NCBI GenBank assembly: GCA_000711775.1 | Contig: ARYC01001461.1 | Location: forward strand, 1 to 64,000 | Length of the DNA: 64,000 bases | Direction: 5' to 3' | From: Oxytricha trifallax | Taxonomy: Eukaryota; Ciliophora; Spirotrichea; Sporadotrichida; Oxytrichidae | Shown here: in pieces, positions 57,098-64,000 of the stretch | Layout: each line of letters opens with the position of its first letter | Numbering within the stretch: the first letter of the stretch is position 1 | Notes under the pieces: generated by a model | What the model was told of the DNA's origin: nothing | What the model saw: only the letters and a program-made list of their open reading frames with translations | Databases searched by the model: none | Position numbers and translations under genes: made by a program

Positions 57098-57140
57098 GTG
57101 ATTAATTATTAAATTAAATTTTTAAATTAAATCTATGGAT
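57098..57140 (-). repeat. Element B right terminal inverted repeat
   Basis: The reverse complement, ATCCATAGATTTAATTTAAA..., pairs with 51524-51566. Begins 67 bp after the helicase stop. Confidence 0.65.
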
Positions 57141-57144
57141 TATA

Positions 57145-58410
57145 TAATAAACGGTGCTGGAGATTTTTTAGGAGTACGAATAAAAAATTAACCTACAATT
57201 ATTGCAAAAGATTTATGAGAAACATGCATTATACGCATAGTTATAGATTGTGATGTTAATGGCTTAAGCATTGCTTCTTTTATACTATCAAATCCAAGTA
57301 TATATTTACATTCGATTTAAAACGTTCAGCGGTTATATGATATTACAAAAAATAATTTATGTAACATTAGATTAATGAATACAATCAGTTTTTATATATT
57401 TATAAATATCAATGGAAAATGGAGATTACTAAATATATAACAGCTTAATTAAGAGCAATAAGAAGACAAAAAACCAAAAATAGGAAAACAAGTAATAATA
57501 AAAGAATCAAAAGAAATTTTGACTAATTATAAATCAATAAAATAAACAACAGAAGGTACCTTTAGTTTTAATTTGAAGTCAAAAATGGAACTGATTAATC
57601 AAATAAAAAAATAACTCCAAAATAAAATGAAATTGTTAAATTTAACTTTTTATGCTTATATTTGAATGATAGTTTCTATAAAACTTATGTTATCTCATTT
57701 ATTAGGTATATCTAGTATTTTAGCCAATAACTGTTTGACTTTAAAATTTATATAATAGTTTCATTGGTAAAGAAAATAGAAGACATGTTTAAATTGCTAA
57801 AAATGTAGAATAGATAAATGTTAATATTGTACAAATTAAACAACTGAAATTATTTGTAGAAAATGTCAAAATATCAAGAAAATAAATAAAAAAAGCATTA
57901 TTTAAAGACAATTAAGCGTTAAGATTTATTTGATATGAAAATGAGTTTTAAAAATATAATGCATAATGAATTCTAATAATAATTGTAATATGCCAGCCAA
58001 AGCCAAGTTACTAACCAATTAAAATTTATATTATTGTATCATTGTATAACATATATTTGCAATAAATAAGACGAGCTAATTACAAAATTGAGAAAATACA
58101 ATTATACCTAAATATAAAATTTATTAAACTAAAAATGATATATAATTCTTATTCTCAGAAGCATTTTAGTTATCTAAAGAAAACATTAATAACAACAAAA
58201 CAATACAATAAAATTGGGCATTATAACTAACGATTCTAAGGATATTTTAACACATAATCTTATTTTTTTAATTAAAAATTATTTATAAACAACCCAATGA
58301 TCATTAAACTATATAATACAATAACTAAAAAATCAATAAGAAGCCATAGAAAAACTAAGAATGTGTTGAAATGGCCATTAATGTTTTTAACAAAGTAGAT
58401 GATAATTAAT
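57145..58410. other. AT-rich stretch without recognisable gene
   Basis: Strongly A-rich on the plus strand. Open stretches with Gln-recoded stops exist but look composition-driven (runs of Lys, Asn, Ile, Gln). No motif recognised. Confidence 0.45.
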
Positions 58411-58414
58411 TAAC

Positions 58415-58885
58415 AATGAGGGGGGGGATTTTCCTGCCGTGCAGTTTCCCGCTCCCTACGGAAGTTTCCTGACCCCAACATTAAATTTTTAATTGTTTGA
58501 CAATAAAAACATATAAATTTTAATTTCAATTACATTTACCATTTACTAAACTACTTTTAATCATATAATATTTTTAAAGTCTATAATTAATTTGTATCAA
58601 ATCATATATTAAAAAAAATGAAAAAATAATTGTTCTTATTTATAAATAATACAATTTTTATTAAAATTTGAATTCATTATCAAGGTAGAAAATGATATTT
58701 TATGATAGATTGTTAATTAAATCATTATTGAAGTAAAAGATTTTGAGAATTTTATCTAAATCTTATATATTTTTATATATGGGTCAGGAAATTTCCGAAG
58801 GAGGCAGGAAACTACCTTTTTGGGGCAGGGAACTTCCCCTCTTGGGTGCATCTAAATTTTGGTGCAGGAAACTCTCCCTCATAAT
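58415..58885. mobile_element. GGAAACT-rich foldback element (~470 bp)
   Basis: The left arm (58415-58480) has ATGAGGGGGGGGATTTTCCT, CAGTTTCCCGCTCCC and GAAGTTTCCTGACCCC. The right arm (58780-58885) carries the inverse motifs GGGTCAGGAAATTTCCG, GGCAGGAAACTACC, GGCAGGGAACTTCCCC and GGTGCAGGAAACTCTCCCTC. The motif CAGGAAACT recurs several times, and the arms are G/C-rich islands in AT-rich DNA. The centre is AT-rich and has no ORF. It resembles a MITE/foldback with subterminal repeats that a transposase might bind. Confidence 0.75.
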
Positions 58886-59129
58886 GATACAAAATAATAA
58901 TTTCAATTTATAAACAACGATTTTATTAAAAAACTAAGGTTATACAAAGCGACACTCTTCCTCGATTGACTATAATCATTTAATTCCCCTAAACTTTTTG
59001 ACTCGTTACTTTCAATTTAAGTTTTTCATACTCAGCTACTCTATACTTTTTGAATAATTAGGTGTTGTATTCTATTTTCATAACTCTACCTGATTAGAGT
59101 TTAATTCAAAATTTAAAAGTGTGTGTTAC

Positions 59130-59190
59130 TTATATATTGCCATGTATCTCAGAAGCCTCAATGGATCACATTATTATTATAATATACAAT
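59130..59190 (+). repeat. Diverged retroposon 3' tail
   Basis: TATCTCAGAAGCCTCAATGG then ATCACATTATTATTATAATA resembles the CCAGAGACCTCAATGTGATC-ACATTATTATT end of the element at 39915-39960. Too short to be certain. Confidence 0.4.
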
Positions 59191-59964
59191 AAAAAATTAA
59201 TAAAAATGAGAAATTAATCGCAAACAAATTATAAGCATTTTAACTAATTTATTAAATATTCAAACTACTCTTTCTTTTGCATGACCACTTAAACTTTTAT
59301 CTTTTAACATTCTCATTTCTTTCCAGAGTATAAATTCACCATTACGACGATGAAGGATACCTGAATTTAGGTAATTACTTGAAAATAATAGAAAAATATG
59401 TTTCAATTAAACAGTCACATTTACAGAAGAATTGCAATCAACTTTAGACAAAGTTGTCTCATGAATCTTTAAATATATATATCAATTTTGACTTATATTT
59501 ACCGTTAAAACGTATGATTTAGACGAGAGATATTTTAAACTCTTCCTCTCAATTTTAATTGGCTATTTCTCATTCACTATCGTCTTTTAATTTAATTGCA
59601 TTTGATTGACATTAATATTTGAGCATTAAAAGTCGGAATTTAGAGTAAAAACAAAACTCTATTCATTATTTTTAACTTAATTTATTTTCTCTTCTTTAGA
59701 TAATATTAATTATCATTATTGAGAGGAATTTATTAATAAGAGTCTTTACTTTAATAATTGAGGAAAGAATTTTAAATACATATAAATTTTGAAGATAAAT
59801 TTGGTAGTAATAGTTTCCAAATTCAAGAAATCTTCATAGTCAATCTTTTCAAATTATTTATAAATAAGATAATTTTATAAATAGAAGTATTATACTAGTT
59901 ATCGAATTACTAAAGGTAAATGCAATTAATGTAATAAATGAGGATGCATTTTTATTTTTTTTTA

Positions 59965-60800
59965 AATTTTGAGCTTCATATGTTATAAATGTATACAACA
60001 ACCAAAGTTATTATTAACTTCATTCCACTTATACTCAAACTCATGACCACTTTTGTTTTCATCGTAATACTATCTTTTTTTATTGATATTCTCTTTATTT
60101 ATCTAGAATTAATCTTCTTTTTCCTCGGCATCTTTCAGTTTTTGGTTTCTACTTTGATTGTCTATTTAATCCAGACACCAGCTTTTTTTCAAAAAAAACC
60201 ATTCTCCTTAAAATATAACATCGTCCCAAATTAACTTAATATGCCTTCTTATTATCCCAGCTGCTTCTTTGACTTTCTAATAACAAACATGTTCTGAGAA
60301 CTATATCATCCCTCATGTTAATCTGTTGTCATTATTTACTATCGAATGAACCTATTTTTTCGTTATCCATCATTTTTCGGACATATGACTTATCAAACCC
60401 ATGAAAAGTTACCTCTGTAATATCTATAAGATACTACAGTTTCATTAAGTCTCTATTTTACAAAGATTACTCCATCAAAATGTCTATCGAATTATGCTGT
60501 AACAATAATTCATTCATTAGCTCGCCAGCTAAATCAACCAGTTTTCATGTTGCTCTTGATGTCCGTTTTTCTTTTTTCATTGTGTTATTGACGACTCATT
60601 ATCTTTGACTCCGATAATCTCTTTCTCTTTATCCTGCAATGTGATTGTCCTGATCGTCTCAACTTTTTCCTAATAGCTTAATTTATTTAGGTATATCTAT
60701 GATAATTTTTTATTCTTTCAGATTCATCATTTGAAACATTCCATTTTGCTAATATTATCCCTTCTCTGATCTCATTATCAATTAAAATATATAATGCCTT
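59965..60800 (-). CDS. Unknown gene, interrupted
   Basis: Three minus-strand protein-like segments: DNEIREGIILAKWNVSNDES then YTQINQAIRKKLRRSGQSHC (60780-60620), ITEVTFHGFDKSYVRKMMDN then EKIGSFDSK (about 60430-60340), and the longest (about 60310-59965) with MIQFSEHVCYQKVKEAAGII, IKLIWDDVIFQGEWFFLKKS, KDAEEKEDQFQINKENIN and GHEFEYKWNEVNNNFGC, open with recoded stops. Frames differ between segments. No family recognised; a germline gene cut by IESs or a relic are both possible. The hydrophobic plus-strand ORF over the same region is its antisense shadow. Confidence 0.4.
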
Positions 60801-62412
60801 TTATTAAGATAATATTAAATAAATAAATAAATAACTCGCATCGAGGGGTTAAAGCCCCCTGAGCATATCAATATGAAAGGACGGAATCCTTTTTTGTTAT
60901 TTATAGTGGCCTTTAGTAACCACTTTTCAAGTTTTGAGTAACTCAGTGTCAAATGTTTTAGAAGTGAGGTCGTGGTATTCTGCATATCTCATTCTCTTGT
61001 CTGCTGATAGTGTTTTGGCTAATAAAAGGTCAAAGTTTTAGGCTCCGAGGTGGCTGACTGATTGGCTTATTTCAAATGAACATTCCTTTAGTAGTTTGAG
61101 TGTTTGATTACTAGTTAACTTTTTATTAATTTTGTCAGGGTTAGAAGTGTCTTGTAAACTATCAATGCATTATAGTATGATTGAGATGTATAGTTTGGAT
61201 AGTGTGTAGAAGTTTGAATCTACTCTGCATATCCTCTAAGAGTATTAAAGTAGTGATCTGGCTAGTGTAGTGTTGCCTGAGGCAATAGCTATTTAGGGGA
61301 TAAAGCGCCATGCTTAGTCTTACTAGGGGTCTTCGTTGTAGGGTTTGAACATTTCGTCAAGCTGGTATTCTGTGAGGTCTATCCTAACGTCAAGTTGGAT
61401 TAGCAGTTGACTATGTGAGGTTCGTTTATACCCTTGTGACTGGAGGTAGATCCAGGGAATCTTAAGAGACTCAATACCCATGACTCTTATAAAGTCATCC
61501 CAATCTATGGGCTAGTCTAAGTCAAAATAAATCCGGAAAGTTTACAGGTAGAACGAGTTCGAGAATTTTCTCAATATTATTATATTCTAGTTTTGTGTAG
61601 TAAGCTTCATGTTGTTCATTGAGTTTTTGTTTGACTTTCTAGTATTTCCTCTCTAACTTGTTGGCCTTGTCTTAAAGTTGAGATATATAGGAGTGATTCT
61701 CTGTTAGAAAGTTCTTATTACCTAGGGAGTCACTTCCTGGTGATTCCTTAGTAATTTGCTAAAGTTACTAAATAGGAGAAATGGTGTCCTATGTATTAAC
61801 CAAGTTTTACATGTAGTCCTGAGACCTTTGAATATTTTCCAACTTTTTTCCTAAAGTTTCTATGATGGCTAGGATAACGTTTTTATTCTGAGTATGGAAT
61901 TGAAGGGAGTGGAATCCAAGGATTTAGGAGGTAGAAGCTATTACTGTGGTGGATTTTTCAAAGGGGACTAGTATTTAGTATCTGGGGACGTTTGACGAGT
62001 ACGTCATTGAGATAACTCTGGAGAGGAGGTTGGTTATAAAGCTGATCGCTGAATTGATGAGGGACCTAGGGATCTGTTGATAGATCCAGTTCTTTCTAGG
62101 CTTGCTTAAGAAGCATAGGAAGTAGTAGGTCTTAGCCGAGGTGTCGTTGAAGATATTTCTGAGATGGCTGTCAGCTAGATCAATCACCTTCTGGTGTAGG
62201 ATTTGCTGCTTTGCAAAGACTTACTTGAGGACAAGAAGCGAACTTTTGCAAATTGTGGATATACCAAAGTCATGAAGAATGGTAAGTTGTAACAGAAGGG
62301 GTCTGGGTATTCTGGGTGGGAAATCTCCCAATTTGTGATCCAGAAAGAGATTTGAGAGCTCAAGGTCTAACAATGCTTGTGACATCGATATTAAATTTGG
62401 AATACTTAGCAA
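60800..62412 (-). mobile_element. Retroposon-like element with long ORF and (TTTA)n tail
   Basis: The long minus-strand ORF is followed by a short GC-richer 3' region (GGGGGCTTTAACCCCTCGAT, about 60870-60845) and a TTAT/ATTT tandem tail (about 60838-60810), the layout expected of a retroposon 3' end. No reverse transcriptase or endonuclease motif was seen. The 5' boundary is unknown; palindrome FB2 lies about 200 bp upstream of the ORF start. Confidence 0.5.
60929..62412 (-). pseudogene. ~490-aa coiled-coil protein, one frameshift
   Basis: ATG 62412 (MLSIPNLISMSQALLDLELS). Open 296 codons to TGA 61524-61522 using TAA/TAG as Gln: RPLLLQLTILHDFGISTI, LADSHLRNIFNDTSAKTYYF, RSLINSAISFITNLLSRVIS, then a coiled-coil-like stretch (QLQDKANKLERKYQKVKQKL, NEQHEAYYTKLEYN). 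At about 61530 coding shifts frame and continues to TGA 60931-60929: YFDLDQPIDWDDFIRVMGIE, IPWIYLQSQGYKRTSHSQLL, FIPQIAIASGNTTLARSLLQ and KKLTSNQTLKLLKECSFEIS. No known family. The tail structure suggests a protein of a retroposon or a retroposed host gene. Confidence 0.6.
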
Positions 62413-62613
62413 GTTAAATTCTAATTTAATAATTTCTATTAAGATACAATAATAGGTTAAATCTATTTTTATTTTTATCTCCTATCTCTTTTTTATTTTA
62501 TTTTTTGACGTAATACATCATAAATTAAATTTTCTACGTTGGGAGTAATCGTGAAATTAATATTTTTAATCTTTTGATCCAATCTTATCAGTTTGTGCTT
62601 ATTTCTATTATTG

Positions 62614-63013
62614 TAGGAATACATTTGATTTGGAAAATTAATTATAATTATAAATTAAAATAATTAGTGGCAGTTAACTTTGTCCCAGCCTAGACAATAA
62701 GGTACTTGTTGGATAGAGAATTCAAAATCACCAGAACTTTACTATAGTCGGTACCACTCAATCACATTCCTAGAGCGAGATAACTCAATTTTAATTTTTG
62801 GTGATTTATTTAGTTGATTTAGTTGTCAAAATTAAAATTGAGTTATCTCACTCCAGGAATGCGATTGAGTGGTACCGCCTATAGTAAAGTTCTGGTGATT
62901 TTGAATTCTCTATCCAACAAGTACCTTATTGTCTAGGCTAGGACAAAGTTAACTGCCACTAATTATTTTAATTTATTAATTATAATTAATTTTCCAAATC
63001 AAATGTATTCCTA
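62614..63013. mobile_element. 400-bp palindromic (foldback) element FB2
   Basis: Arms of about 190 bp around a centre near 62812, starting TAGGAATACATTTGATTT and containing GTGGCAGTTAACTTTG, CCTAGACAATA, GATAGAGAATTCAAA, GGTACCACTC and GCGAGATAA. Same family as FB1 (28738-29147), differing in short blocks. TA at both outer ends. No ORF. Confidence 0.9.
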
Positions 63014-63019
63014 CTATAA

Positions 63020-64000
63020 TGTTTTGTTTTCTATGTCGTTAGTCTGTTTTTCTTTACCTTTATCGTGAATTTATTTGGATTGATGACCAAGTATATCATC
63101 TTTGAAAATTATTAAAGGGTTTTCATTGACACTCACTATTCCTTTATTTATATTATGGATCTTGCCATAGATCACAAATGTTCTTTTTTTACTAATTGCA
63201 ATTATGGTATCTACGGCATTCTTAATTATAAACAGCTTTTTTTAAAAATAATTTGTTTGGATTTTTCAGTAATTATAATTTTGGTTTAATTAGTTGCTTA
63301 AGGTTTGACTTAAAGTATATCTGAAGTAGCTAAGGAATTATGGCTATTTTATTTCGCCATTGAGTACAATTAAATTTTACGATATGTATTATTAAATAAA
63401 TTGTAAATATTTTATATATGGATTATTCAAATAAATCTCAAGATTTTGTCTTACATTTGTGTAATCTCCTTTTTGCTGAGCTTAATCTTCATTTGAGAAA
63501 TCTCTATCAATATTAATTTTTCTCATTTGCAAATTCTTTTCCAATCATTCATCAGCTCTTTACCAGATCAAACTACTCCTATATAAATTAAAAACTATTT
63601 ATATTTATTTTTATTAACATTTTAATGAACACATAACTTATCTTCTTAATTTCCATTTTTATAATTTTAATTATTAGATTTTATTTATTCAAAAAATAAC
63701 GTTAATTTCAAGATTCTGAATGGGATATTTTGGCTTTTTTATGCTATTCTATTTAGTTTAATTTCTTTCTTCACAAACAAGATGGTACCAATGGCGTATA
63801 TTAGCATAAAATTGGTTGATATAAATTGTGCCATCATGATCATATCACGCATTTGTGGCTCGTTTGATTTTATGAACTTTTAGCAAAATTAAGTTTAATT
63901 TGTTTTTCAATATATTCTTGAGTATCTATTTGGTATTTAAACATATACTATTCATACAAAGTACTAAGCCTTAATACCTTTTTTATCATTATATTTTAAC
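63020..64000. other. AT-rich stretch without recognisable gene
   Basis: No protein-like frame, repeat or element end recognised up to the window edge. Confidence 0.45.

Larger units (their letters stand above)
51524..57140 (+). mobile_element. Composite TBE-related element B (5.6 kb) with 43-bp terminal inverted repeats
   Basis: Ends are inverted 43-mers (51524-51566; 57098-57140) beginning ATCC(G/A)TA, then ATTTAATTTAAAAATTTAAT, and differing at three positions. Gene order: ZnF-MT-A70 (-), DDE transposase (+), 22 kDa-like (-), small protein (+), SF2 helicase (+), identical to element A. A perfect 30-bp inverted repeat lies inside at 52544-52573 and 55284-55313. No clear target duplication at the outer ends, so these are the best estimate. 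AT-rich repeats can match by chance, but their position just outside the first and last stop codons supports them. Confidence 0.75.

Noticed and set aside
59989..60234. Plus-strand 81-aa membrane-protein-like ORF
   Set aside because: Antisense to a charged, protein-like minus-strand frame; hydrophobicity follows from reading Lys/Glu/Asn-rich codons backwards.
20..64000. CRISPR arrays, bacterial operons, rRNA genes
   Set aside because: No regularly spaced direct repeats, ribosome-binding-site-led operons or conserved rRNA blocks were seen. Codon use, introns and TBEs identify a ciliate germline.

Overview
The window looks like germline (micronuclear) DNA of a spirotrich/stichotrich ciliate close to Oxytricha or Stylonychia. 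Nearly every protein-like stretch becomes open only when TAA and TAG are read as glutamine and TGA as the sole stop. Two ~4.05-4.1 kb elements have the signature of TBE (telomere-bearing element) transposons: ends rich in C4A4, ATT target duplications, and the gene trio transposase / 22 kDa protein / zinc-finger-kinase. The DNA is very AT-rich, gene-poor and packed with decayed mobile elements, so gene coordinates are approximate where frameshifts occur.

Layout. 1-7.6 kb: an older TBE-like element (intact 22 kDa-like ORF at 1709-2449, decayed DDE transposase at 7060-7575) split by a younger TBE (2504-6550). 8.9-14.85 kb: germline copies or relics of host genes: a MON2-like HEAT-repeat protein (minus), an ARF GTPase pseudogene (plus) and a BBS9/PTHB1-like protein (plus). 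15.4-16.7 kb: a third, divergent zinc-finger/kinase gene. 17721-21814: second TBE. 25.1-26.05 kb and 34.8-36.9 kb: fragments of non-LTR (LINE) retrotransposons. 38.5-39.96 kb and 60.8-62.4 kb: two long glutamine-rich ORFs, each followed by a short GC-richer tail and a simple-repeat end, as in retroposons.

The most unusual content is a family of TBE-related elements present three times: copy A (26.15-33.01 kb), copy B (51524-57140, with 43-bp terminal inverted repeats) and a partial copy C (45.3-41.7 kb, minus). A and B share one gene order: a two-zinc-finger MT-A70 adenine-N6-methyltransferase (minus), a D34E DDE transposase (plus), a TBE 22 kDa homologue (minus), a small basic/coiled protein (plus) and an SF2 helicase (plus). 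They keep the TBE core (convergent transposase plus 22 kDa gene with its tiny intron) but carry a methyltransferase and a helicase where TBEs carry the zinc-finger-kinase. If functional, the transposase would cut, the helicase could process ends or assist replication, and the methyltransferase could mark element or host DNA; that role is inference. All copies here carry frameshifts or stops, so they are relics of an active family.

Around these lie non-autonomous elements: two related ~400-bp palindromes (28738-29147, 62614-63013), a 1.04-kb element with long inverted repeats (33005-34042), a 238-bp TTA-flanked MITE (44531-44768) and a GGAAACT-rich foldback (58415-58885). The remaining AT-rich stretches hold nothing I could recognise. 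I could not identify scrambled MDS/IES junctions by eye, and no rRNA, convincing tRNA or CRISPR was seen.
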